Positions 13,291-23,944 of a DNA stretch of 64,000 bases are shown in pieces. A program made the position numbers and the translations under genes. Position 1 is the stretch's first letter, and every line of letters starts with the position of its first letter. The notes below the pieces were generated by a model. The model was not told where the DNA came from. It searched no databases and saw only the letters and a list, made by a program, of their open reading frames with translations. The DNA is from Diospyros lotus (Eukaryota; Streptophyta; Magnoliopsida; Ericales; Ebenaceae), in NCBI RefSeq assembly GCF_014633365.1, contig NC_068341.1, positions 25,712,339 to 25,776,338 of the forward strand. Reading direction: 5' to 3'.

Positions 13291-13580
13291 ATAATTTTGT
13301 AGCAAAATCTTATTTTTCAGCTACGTAATTTAGGATTGTAGATAAAACTTTAGTATTGAAAAATTATATTTGATGGTAAAAAAATTAGATTATTTTAATT
13401 GTCTACAATTTAATAATTACGTAACAAAATATTAACTTTTAGTTACGAAATTTATAACGTAGTTACAATTTTCGTAGCTAAAAACTATATTTGGTGGGAA
13501 AAATTTTAACTCCTACAATTTAATAGTTTCTACGTAAAAAAAAAAAAAAATCGTAGCGAAAAGATTGTTTTGTTGTGAAA

Positions 13581-14911
13581 CACTACAAGAAAATAACGAT
13601 TTTGATACAGAAATTTATTCGTCTCAATTTTTTTTTTATAAGTATAAAATTTAAATATATATTAAATGTATAATAATTAACTATTGGTAATATTTATTAA
13701 ATGTATACAAAATAAAATAAAAAAAGAGATGAGGGATAGAAAGGGGCATTTTTGCATTTTAAAAAAAAATAGTATATGAATTAAATTTTGTTTAATATGA
13801 AAAGTATACTAAAACTGAATTGAATAATATTTAGATAATATATAAATATTATTCTTAGATTGAAAATATTATATAAATATTCTTATATTAATGATAAAAT
13901 CAAGAAAAACACATCAAATTTCAAAATCCTAGTATATCACATGATTAAATGATCTATTTTTTTATACTATGCAATGAATAATTATTTTATGAAGCAACCA
14001 AATAGGAACATTAAATTTGTTGGCTCTAGACAGTTTGGAGTCATGGCAATTGTAGCTGAGAGTATCATCACAATAAATTAATTTGTCGTAATAACTATTA
14101 AAATTGTCATAACATACTTAAGCATCATAGGTTTGTCATCACATTAGTCACACTATGTTTGTCTCATTGAATATATTCTGACAAAACATAATTAATTATC
14201 AAAAGTGATTCAGCTTTTAATATATTTTTATTGATGTTATAAATTATAATTTATTGAATAGTAAGATCATGCTTTTCATTTATTTCATATTTATATTTCA
14301 AATTTAAATTTAAATATATATTATCCTAGTATAACAATTTAATTAGTCATAAGAATTGTATGTAAATAATATTTGCAGAGTTACTAGATCACCATGCGTC
14401 TCTCAGACCACTCATCATCGAGATGACTTAATAGCATGGTACTATTCCTAGATCATATTATAAGGGGTCACATCTCATATAAAAAATTAAATAGAAATTA
14501 TACTTGAGTTATAAAAAATTAGACTCTATAAATTATAACACCATACTTGTAAGTTGTAACTTTTGTCAATTTACAAGTTGTACTAAAACAAAACATTTAA
14601 TTGATTGTTGAAATATTATAGATATTTTATGGGATTATTAATATTACATATCAGTAATTTGATTGTTGGAATAAATATTATGACTATGTAAAATAGAACA
14701 CTAAATATAATTAGCTTAGTTTGATCTCACTTAGTTTGCATCATTCTCCCTTATTACTATAATCTCTTGCTCTTCAATCGACGATAAGTTCTTAATCCAT
14801 CATATTTTTTATATTTTTGAATTATTTCTTGCACTATGAAAAAAAAGAAGACATCAATGATAAAAGAGTAAAGACAATAAATTTAGTAGTTAATGTAATG
14901 TTATTGTAGTG
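13581..14911. mobile_element. Possible short CACTA-like element
   Basis: The left end reads CACTACAAGAAAATAAC and the right end, reverse complemented from 14911, reads CACTACAATAACATTAC; 14 of 17 positions agree. Length is 1.33 kb, AT-rich and noncoding. The flanking triplets (AAA and GTT) do not match, so a target duplication is not visible. The left terminus is a good CACTA end; pairing it with the right terminus is uncertain. Confidence 0.35.
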
Positions 14912-15780
14912 GTTAGAAAAAAACCACGATAATAGAATTTATAAAGAGGGAAAATAGGAGTCGAGGCAGAGCGAGGTTGACAGCTGGCCGGAGTCTACCG
15001 GTGGAGATAGGCGTCGGGTAGCTTTGGTTCTCGATGTATTGACCGGGGTCACATAGATCCCCTAAGAGCATCCTCGAGAACTCCCGGAAGTGGCCTTCTA
15101 TATGCTAGGGACATATCTGCGCTCACAGGCACAAGTTAGAAGGCACGTGGGAATTCCTTATTCGCGTATGTCTTCCGATACTTAAGTTAGTACCAATAAG
15201 AAAGAAGAGTAATATGCAAATAAGACATGCTATTATTGAATAAGGAATAGTTATATCTTTCCCAACGAGAGATGATCGATCATGATACTGTTACGGAGTA
15301 CTGGGGATAATACTGCACGTTAGTAGCACCCGGATAGGATTAAGAGGAATCCCTCCCGGAGAGCCGAACAACTTAGGGGGTTTTTTTGGAGAAGATAAGC
15401 CTCACGGCGGGCTGCTGAGGCAGGGTTTTGGCCCCTAAGGGACCTGACCAAGGATAACTTTGGACTTAATGAGAGATGTCTCGAGGTGACTCTCACTTAA
15501 TCACTGCTCCCTAAGGGAGATATCGCAATACACGGATGTTAGCATATTACTTTGCGTTCTTTAAACATACTACTTGTGGGATAATATAAAAATTTTGTAT
15601 ACAACACGCAGTGTGACATACATTAGGAGATATGGGGTCTGATGGTGTATCATAATAACATGCACGCCATTACACCATATCACAGACCATGGGCTTCACT
15701 TGGCTGCCACGCTCATACATAAGCCAACATGCCATACATATAGATAGATATACACACACAGCCACCACGCTCACGCATGC
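14912..15780. other. Unassigned intergenic or LTR-like DNA
   Basis: More balanced base composition than its neighbours, with no open frame of note and no match to another part of the window. The tone of the sequence resembles retrotransposon leader or LTR DNA, but I can support neither ends nor family. Near 15650 several short CCACGCTCA-type repeats occur. Confidence 0.3.
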
Positions 15781-15799
15781 TATGTATATACATTCCTAC

Positions 15800-16430
15800 G
15801 TATACTAACGATGGGAGAGAAACAGAGGCAGAGATGGAAGAAAGCTCGCGGGAAGCAAGTCTTCCCGGAAGGCCTCGGGGAGAAACCTTCCTGAAGGGGA
15901 ACTTGTTGCCGCCGAGAGAGCTTTCGGGAAGAAAGCTTCCCGAGAGGATCCATGGACGCCGAGAGGCGACCTTGCTTCACCAAGAGAAGCCATCACCATG
16001 GACTGCCTTGCCGAAAGCCATCGAAAAGGTTGCGGAGAGACCTCTCTGAGGTGCGGAGTCAGAAGAGATGCACGGAGAGAGCTATTGCTGTTGAGAGAGA
16101 AATTGGAGAGCTTGTTGTCTCCCGCCTTGCCGAGAGATCCGTCGTGGCTACTTTAGGGAGCTTGTTGCTCCTTCTTCGAAGGAAAACGCCAAGAGATGGG
16201 AGCCTCTCTGAGGCGCAGGTCCTCTCTGAGAGGACCACTTTGCTACCGAGAGGAGAGGAATCCTCTCCGAGAGAGCAAATCTCTGTCGGAGAGAGATTTG
16301 CAGAGAGCACGGGAGAGAGCATGGGGGGAGAGAGAGAGAACGCGCAGGAGAGAGAAGGCCATGAACAGTGGCCTTCTTCTCCAATTTTTACCCTTGCCTT
16401 TTGCTTAATTACACTTTTCACCTTTTAACT
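15800..16430. repeat. GAGA-rich low-complexity stretch with many short inverted repeats
   Basis: Purine-rich GAGAGA runs alternate with CTCTC runs, giving many small palindromes (for example CTTTCGGGAAGAAAGCTTCC near 15920 and CCTCTCTGAGAGG near 16230). Five overlapping frames are open on both strands here, as expected from periodic low complexity; none has a recognisable domain. The stretch could be a transcribed leader of a decayed LTR element. Confidence 0.5.
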
Positions 16431-17150
16431 TCTAAATTATTCGGTCTCCAATTTAAGTAATTTCTTTGTCGTTCGACCAAGATTTTCTAGAGATTGAAAA
16501 CTCGAGCTTAGGACCACTTTTGGATTCACTCACCTAGGCAAAAATGACCAAAATACTCCTAGGTGGCTAATGATCGAATTACCTCTAGACGCCAAAATGA
16601 CCGAAACACCCTTAGATGGGGCACTTGAAAATCCTATGATACAATAATTATTAATGACTAAATATATATAATTTTATTTGTTATAAGATAAATTTTTATA
16701 ATAAATTAAATAAATTGTCGTTAATATATTATTTTTTCATTATTATTAACTAAAATTTTTAATTATAATAATAAAATGATATAAAGAAATTAGTAAGATT
16801 TAATTAAAGTGTTATATCGAATAATATTATTTTTATAAATTATTATATTTTTTATTTAACAATTAAATATTTAAAAAAATAAAAACAAAACAAAAATCAA
16901 CCATTGAGAAAAATCCCTCTTTCCCTCCACTAAATCCCTAAAGCACATTTGCCTCCAACTCTCATCTCTCTCTCTCACTCTCACTCTCACTTTCACAAAA
17001 AAGTCCCGCCGTCAACGCCGACCAGCCCATCACCTCTGTCGTGGCCTATTCCAGCTCCATCACCGACGTCGACCAGCCCATCACTTGTAGGTCATTGCCA
17101 CATCTCGATCCGACGCAGACCAACCCATCTGGCTCATCGCCGCCACTGAC
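16431..17150. other. AT-rich spacer then CT-rich leader-like DNA
   Basis: AT-rich DNA to about 16900, then a CT-rich passage with CTCTCTCTCACTC repeats (16960-16995). No supported gene. Confidence 0.3.
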
Positions 17151-17152
17151 TT

Positions 17153-17641
17153 AAGTCATCTCCTCTAGATCTAAAGCCTTTAAGTCAGTGTCGCTTCTAG
17201 ATTCGCTGCCTTTGGGAGTCGCCACCACTGCCTAAAGTCGTCGCCTCTAAATCCCAACCCAAAGACGTTGGTGTTCCTCCAAATCCGTCGCCTCCAGTTG
17301 TCGCTGTCGTTCCTTGAAGTCATAGCCTCCAAATCCAATGCCTTTAAGTCGGTACCGCCTCCAGATCAATTACCTTTGGGAGTTGCTGCCATTGCATAAA
17401 GTTGTCTCCTCCAGATCCCAACCTGAAGATGTTGGTGCTGCCTCCAGATCCGTTTCATCCAGTTGTCGCCGCCGCTACTTGAAGTCATCGCCTCTAGATC
17501 CCAAGCCTCTACGTTGGTGCCACCTCCAGATCCGCCACCTCCGATCATCGTCGCCGCTGCCTGAACTCGTCACCTCTAAAGCCTCTATGTTGCAACCTTC
17601 TCCAGATCTGCCTTCTTCTGTTGCCGCCGCCATTGCTTCCA
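17153..17641. repeat. Three tandem units of about 164 bp
   Basis: Units begin with AAGTCAT at 17153, 17317 and 17482, giving periods of 164 and 165 bases. Each unit contains CCTCCAGATC-type phrases and a central AGTTGTCGCCGCC-like block. A 134-residue frame (17338-17742, +) crosses units two and three, but its sequence simply translates the repeat, has no domain and is not supported as a gene. Confidence 0.7.
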
Positions 17642-20587
17642 GCAGTCGCCCCCACTTATCCAGTACTACTACTCCTATGTTTCTTGTGTCTTGGACTTAC
17701 AATTGGAAAATTTATCCTAAAAATATATCTAAGAACAACTAAAATAATCAATGAACTTTTTAACATTGTTATTTAAGTTAGAGCTAGTTTGGCTAAACTT
17801 TTTTTTAACAGCGTTTAAGCTGGGTAGTGTTTAAGTAGTTGATAGCGTTTAAATTGAATAGCGTTTAAACTGATAACATGTTTGGGTAGATATACTTTTA
17901 AGCTATCAATAAATATTTATGTATTTGGTTTGTAAAATCTGATAAACTATCAGAATTTGACAAAAAGACTAAAATAGACATATTACTCAATAATAGGAAT
18001 AAAATTAAAAAAATACTAAATTTTAATACAAAAAATTAAATATATTAATATTACAAACATTAATATTTAACTATATATAATATATGTTAAATATATATAT
18101 ATATATATACACATACAGTGAACGAACAATGGAGGCAACGAGATTGGCTGTAACATCCCTAAATTTTGGAGACGATAATAATTATTAAATTCCGGTATTT
18201 GAGGTCCGTATTGAGTATTTGAGGATTTAAGGTAACTAAATATTAGTAAAAATAATACCAATAATAATAGAAATTATAATAATGGTAAAAATAATACTAA
18301 TAAAAGAGATAATAATAATAATAATCAAATTAATCAATTAATATATATATATGTATATAGGTGCGTGGCCCCTAAGCATGCTATAGGGGGCCATTTTCTC
18401 TTAAAAACAGAGAAGGGAGAAAGAAGGAGAGAGGGAAAACTTGTGAGAGCAGGGAACCGAGAGATCAGGAGAGGGAGAGAGCTCGGCCAAGTGATGGAAG
18501 GAGGGAGAGAAGGAAATCCGGAGAGAGCTGGTGGTTGCGGTGGTGGACTAAAGCAGGAACGGGTGGGCGACCATAGGTGGCTGGAAGCAGTGGCAACGCT
18601 GGAGGCTGCCATGGGCGACGGTGAAGTAGGGCAGAGGGCCAGGGACGGTGGTCGGTCGATGGCTAACCGGGGGTTGTGGCAGTGGCTGAAGCAGCCGACA
18701 GAGGCAAGCGGCGCACGCAGGGGAGGTCGCAGTTGCTCGCGGTGTTGGAGGCTAACGGCGGTGGCGCGACCGACAGTGGCGGAGCTGGTAGCGGGGATGG
18801 TCGGTAGGGGCTAGGTCAGCTAGTGGCTGGTGGAGGCTGGCGGCGGCTGTGAGTAGGCGGAGGCTGTGCAAGGAGAAGAAAAAGAAGAAGAAGGAAAAGA
18901 AAAGAAAAAGAAGAAAATATGGAAAAATAAGGGGATTCTGGGATTATCTTGGCATGAAAAGTGACCAGGTACGTGAGTAAAAATTATTAGAAGCGTTATA
19001 TGTTTAAGAATTTTATACGGCTAAATTATTTATATTACACTGTTAGATTTACTTAATGTAAGTTACGATTTTATTAATTGTTAGGAAACGTTTTACTTTG
19101 CAGCTGGAATAAAGGCAAGAAACGGCCTTGTAAATGCAAACTCCTAACCCTCTCCTCATGTTCTTAATTTCCTGTGAGAGTCTTCGTGTTAATAATGGGT
19201 CTATTGGTGATTAAATAAGTTAAGTAAATGATCTTTTGATGTCTTTCATTACGTCCGTTACGGGCCTTGTATCGCTCCGTTTTCTTTGGGAATGATGTCG
19301 AACCCATTGGGGTTAGGTTCTTAGAAGAGTTAATTATGTCTTAATGGGGCTATGTTAATAGTCTTAATGAGAAAAGTGTGGTGATCGGTAAAATGTGTAC
19401 TAGGATAGTTTTCTATGTTTGAGAAAATGCGAGAATGAGAACGGTATCATGATGTCTATGTGGCTATCTACATGAAGAGTTATGGAGAAATGTTATGTAA
19501 TGCTAAGTTTAGAAGACATAAAATTAATAGTATCTATGTGTGTCTTAAGGGTATGGGGTACAAAGCCATTGATTGTCGACCATGGGTCGTGGCAGTTGAT
19601 GGCTGGATATATGGGCGCCAGTCATTGGCTGTTACGATAAGTGTTAGACGGGCTAGAAGAGCTAGTACTGCCAGATTCTCGCCTTAGTTTGTGCATATCA
19701 TGATATGTGTGCTGCATGGGGTTGGGTTGCATTCATTGTGAGGGACATGCTTTGTGTGTGATGGGATGTGTGAGCATTTGCATGACCCGATTGGTCTAAG
19801 AGCCAACTTGGGTTCCCTAGGTGAGCCAGTGCATCTAGAAGCATTTCGAGTGTGTATTCTTATGTGGGCGTAGCATGGCCTGATGCTTAGTTTATGAGGG
19901 CTTTGACATCATTTTTATGCTACAGATGCTATTGCATTTCTTATGTGTTGCATTGCATGGTGAGGAAAGTGATTTTGATGATGGCACGGACCCGGTAGGT
20001 TAGCCAGGGAGTACAAGGCTATGATATGGGTGGATTGCGAGGCACGGACCCGATAGATTACCCGGGGAGTGCAAGGCTATGAAGGATAAGAAAAGACAAG
20101 AAAAGAATGATGATATGGTAGCCTATCTAAGGCTGTAACAGGTTTGTATGTGGGACTTGGGCGCCAATGTGTGTTTTATGTGGGCCCCAAGGACCATTTA
20201 TGTGCAAAGTTACTTTATATTATGCATTCGAGGTAGATGCATTAATGGTTCATAGCATGGTATGTTGTTGCATTGGCATGAATTGCAAGGGGTGTTATGA
20301 GAATAGTTTTGTCTTTAACCTACAGCCTTCCTTTCTAGAGCTTGCTGAGTCTTGTGACTCACATTTTCTTTCCATCATTCTAGGTAAGAGTATCCTGAGA
20401 TCGCAGGTGCGTACGACAGAGTTGGGTCTAGATTGTTGAGTCATGATAGCAAGTGCAGAGTCCTCCCAAAACTGGATCCTGGGTGTTGTGTGTCTGGGTC
20501 AGAGTAATACTTTTATGTTTTCAAGCCAGGTGTATGTTATGTAAGCCCAGGTCGGCTCAGGTTGTGAATGGTTATGTATGATGATTA

Positions 20588-22786
20588 TGTTGGTTTCTAA
20601 TGATTGCAAATATATTCCAAGAGGGGGTGAATTGGGATTTGTATAATTTTTGATAATTTAAAAACTTTGATTGAATGCAAAACACTATGTTTAGAAATAT
20701 ATGATATATATTTCAAAATAAACCTTTCTGTTAAGTAGGTCTTGAAACCTACTATATATGTTTCGAAATATAGTTCACTGTTTTACAAGTTTCAAAATAT
20801 GAAATGTATGTTTCGAAATCTACTTCACTGTTTTGCTTGATTCGAAATCTTTTACCTTGTAGTTCAAAATAACGATCTTTGGAAAAGATAATTTATATAA
20901 TTAAGAGTATACCAAATATGTTTGTATATCAAAGATATGTTTTCTATGTATATATATAAATTTGTTCTCAAGAAAACTATTTTAGTCTTTGATAACAAAA
21001 CTCATGCAAGCATGTGCAATAGGGAATAATGATACATGAAAGCTAAAGAATATTTTCACACAAGATATATAGTGGTTCGGCACCCGCCTACTCCATTACC
21101 TTCAAGCTTACCCACTTGAAGGATTTTTCAATCTCAATCACTTTTTACTAGTGATCACCTCAACAAGGGTTTTACCACGATTTACCCTAAAACCTTACCA
21201 AGTAAGTTTTTACGGGCTCAACTCAAACCTAGCTCGAAGTGAGTTTTAAGGCTAAACTCGAACCTTTGACATAATGAGTTTTAGGCTCAACTCAAACCTT
21301 TACACCACAATGAGTTTTAGGCTAAACTCAAACCTTACAACAATCAAGATAAATAAAGTTTATCTTTACAGCCCAACAAATATATAGCAATAGAATGCCT
21401 TACCAAATGGTTATACAAACCTCATAACTTGAGGTGAGGAGAGCTGGAGAGATGAGACTCGTTGTTTGCACTTGCTTCTCATTTTTCACATCACAATGCA
21501 CATCTAGGATCGTATGAATGGATCTTCTTGAGAGCTTGTCAAACGGATTTAGATCACTTGTGCTTGTGTGTGTGTCTCTAGTGTGTTCTCACTTGTTGTA
21601 TCTTGTTCTTGCTCAATCAATCTCTTCTTATCTTCAAATACCTGTTATTTATACCAAGAGATAAAAATCTGGCCGTTTATAGCCGTTAGAGACAAGACAG
21701 AAAAGTAGGTTTCAAAACATGCAAAGTGTGTTTCAAAACATCACATAATAGACTAATGTTTCGAAATATAGACAACAGGTTTCGAAACATATAATCTTTC
21801 AGCTGGACAAAGCACTTAGAGACAGCAGACAAGTGGAAGACAAACACTTATGCCCACTTTGAATATTTTAAAAGCACTGACATTCAAATTCAAATTTGAA
21901 TCTCATAGCATGGAGAATGCATTAATAAAATGATGTGAGAAGCATACAAAAATGCAGCACACATGCATCTCGGTTTTGAATAAATCTGCTGACAGAATGT
22001 CAGAGGTTTCAAAACATACTATCATAGGTTTCGAAACATACCTCTCTACAAATGAGGTTTCGAAACATGATACATATAGGTTTCGAAACATACCTCTTTG
22101 GCAATGAAGTTTGAAACATGATATATATGTTTCGAAACATAGTTCAAAATCTGAAACAAATGCTAATACATAGATGTTTCGAAATAGCATATGCACTTGA
22201 AAATATTGAAAACCTTTTCAAAAGGGTTTCGAAACATGACAGATTTTCAGAAACATTTGCATGAAAGCACAATCCACAGCATGTATTCATCACAGCTTAT
22301 TTACAGTAAATGTCCTTATTTTATTTTATTTATATTTTACCTTTCATTTACTATAATACATAAATGTAAATAACGAAGTTCCCCCTATTTGAATTTAATA
22401 AAAATATCTAAAAAATCAAAATCCAAAACAATAAGAAAGTAGATTTTGGGTTTTAGTACAAATTCAAGATTTATCAATAATACCACCTCCAAAATATATA
22501 CTTTTTATTTAATGAAAAATTCATTAAAAATCGTTTTAATACTAATGAATGTTAGATATCAAAATATCGGGAGATAGTTTTCTAAAAAGAGAATATTTTC
22601 ATATATGTCTCCTTATAAGATGCTAACCTTCCAGACTTAGTTAAAAACAGGGTTTTCATTTTCACAAAGTAATACTTGATATTGAAATTGATATATGTTG
22701 AAAACCACACACTTGATACATGACTTAGGAATTAAACCAATAGATGTTTTTCATCATTAAAACTAATGTACAAAAGTACAACAATA
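20588..22786 (-). mobile_element. Solo LTR rich in GTTTCGAAAC palindromes, probably copia type
   Basis: An insertion of 2.2 kb in LTR A2, flanked by perfect copies of GATTA (20583-20587 and 22787-22791). On the minus strand it starts TATTGTTGTAC and ends AAACCAACA, so the usual TG start appears mutated to TA. The minus-strand 3' part carries CAATTCACCCCCTCTTGG, a phrase common near the 3' end of plant copia LTRs. A partial copy in the other orientation is at 32940-33330. No coding region is present. Confidence 0.72.
20758..22235. repeat. Dispersed GTTTCGAAAC palindromes
   Basis: About seven exact GTTTCGAAAC copies and about as many variants (GTTTCAAAAC, GTTTCGAAAT, GATTCGAAAT), usually followed by ATA or ATG, concentrated at 20758-20850 and 21700-22235 inside the nested LTR. 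Confidence 0.85.
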
Positions 22787-23845
22787 GATTATGAGATGTT
22801 ATATGATAAAAAGGTTATGGTTTTAATAAGGTTGTGTGTAAGTTGTAGTTGTGTTATTTTTCGATATCATTCGAATAATGACCCTCTCACGGATCCTCTT
22901 TATGCACGGGGGCTCCGGGAGCTGGGTCGTTACATTGGCAGATGGAGGTAATGAGATTGGCAGAAGAGGGCGACGACGATGACGAGAGGAGGCAGCGATA
23001 GAGGCCATGGAGGCGGCGGACGACAGGCTGGGGCGATGCACGACGGACGACGAGCTGGGGTGACGGCGACGGCTAGGGTGCTGGACGACGAGCAATGAGG
23101 ACAGCCGGGGTGATGGCGAGGGCGATTGTAGTGGACAACGCGACTGTGGCTGTATGAGAAGGTCTGGCGATGGGGGGAAAAGGCGTTGCAGAGGATGAAG
23201 AAGATAGGGGTATGGATTGGAAATAGGAAGAATCTATGAGGGTAAATCCGTAAATGAATCGGTCAACTTAGCTTTTAAAGTATAAAGCTTTTGCAAAAGC
23301 TGGCCCCATGTAGCTTTCTACAAACTCTGTTGGAGTAGCATTTAAGCTACCCATCGTAAACGTTGTTAAATGCATCCAAACACTCTACCAACTTTTCTTA
23401 ATAGCTTATAAGTTGTTAATACAACCTAGAAGCAGTCAAACTGCTTTACCAAACTAAGCATTAAAGAGACAAGATGATGGTTTAACCAAACAAGGCCAAG
23501 CATGCAACGTATCAATCTATATTTCTAAATTTGGGAATTGATATTATGTTATGGCACTTTTGAATTGAAAATTTGGTGTTTGATTTGAATGAGTAGATTG
23601 AAAAATATACAAAAATTTTCGGACATGAGATGGTTTTTTGGTGTTGTTATATGATGAAATTAATTTCATTATGTTTTTAAATTCTACAAAATCTTTTAAA
23701 TGTTTATGGATGACAATTTGTACTTATCCTGGTCAAAATAGGTTTTTCTCTATTAATTTAGGTTTAGGAAAAACTTGGCGTGTAAGAACTAAGATAGGGA
23801 CAGGAGTACGAATAGTATTTCCTATCAAAACCTACACTCGAACAC

Positions 23846-23874
23846 ACACACACACACATATATGTGTGTGTGTA
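23846..23874. repeat. Palindromic CA/TG microsatellite
   Basis: A run of (AC)n followed by ATAT and a run of (GT)n, so the two halves are reverse complements and can form a hairpin. It lies just upstream of gypsy fragment E1. Confidence 0.8.
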
Positions 23875-23944
23875 TTATTCAATTTCAAATTCCATCATCT
23901 AATAGAGGTTTCATCCATTAGATGGTGGAATTTGTGTCATTCAG

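Larger units (their letters stand above)
1..13577 (-). mobile_element. Probable extent of the CACTA transposon, interrupted by nested LTRs
   Basis: The transposase at 1-725 points left, so the 5' end of the element should lie to the right. At 13290-13560 there are degenerate subterminal-type repeats (CTACAATTTAATAATT, CGTAGCTAAAA, CGTAGCGAAAA), and they end in TTTTGTTGTG at 13568-13577, which resembles a decayed TTTTGTAGTG CACTA terminus. Removing the nested LTR A1 leaves about 2.9 kb in this window. The right boundary is an inference: the last bases do not match a perfect terminus, and a 3-bp duplication cannot be tested without the left end. Confidence 0.42.
18149..22934 (+). mobile_element. 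Solo LTR A2 with a nested LTR
   Basis: It starts TGTAACATCCCT and ends TGGGTCGTTACA, between perfect 5-bp copies of TTGGC (18144-18148 and 22935-22939). It shares the LTR A body with A1: the GGGCCTTGTATCGC block near 19260, the CATGACCCGATTGG block near 19780 and the terminal GGGAGCTGGGTCG. Without the nested LTR at 20588-22786 it is about 2.6 kb. A purine-rich GAGAAGGGAGAAAGAAGG leader follows a TATATATATATG run near 18345, which probably marks the LTR promoter and transcript start. The 149-residue frame 18365-18814 lies in this leader and is not a gene. Confidence 0.82.
17783..23496. mobile_element. Candidate DNA transposon interrupted by LTR A2
   Basis: The left end GCTAGTTTGGCTAAAC (17783) and the reverse complement of the right end, GCCTTGTTTGGTTAAAC (23480-23496), resemble each other. 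Both ends are followed inward by GTTTAAGCTGGGTAG-like and GCATTTAAGCTACCC-like subterminal words. Net length without A2 is about 0.9 kb. No clean target duplication was found, so the superfamily (hAT or Harbinger type) is open. The GC-rich passage 22940-23270, full of GACGACGA runs, would be internal. Confidence 0.35.

Noticed and set aside
13581..14911. Firm call of a complete CACTA element
   Set aside because: The end sequences are similar, but the expected 3-bp target duplication is absent, so it is listed only as a possibility.
15777..16428. Overlapping open frames on both strands (up to 158 codons)
   Set aside because: They sit in GAGA/CTCT low-complexity DNA that keeps several frames open at once, and none has a domain or sensible start context.
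17338..17742. 134-codon plus-strand frame
   Set aside because: It translates a 164-bp tandem repeat whose period is not a multiple of three; no conserved domain.
18365..18814. 149-codon plus-strand frame starting MAPKHAIGG
   Set aside because: It lies in the purine-rich leader of solo LTR A2, with biased composition and no family match.
21903..22196. 97-codon minus-strand frame with repeated CFET words
   Set aside because: The repeated residues come from GTTTCGAAAC palindromes in a solo LTR, not from a cysteine-rich protein.
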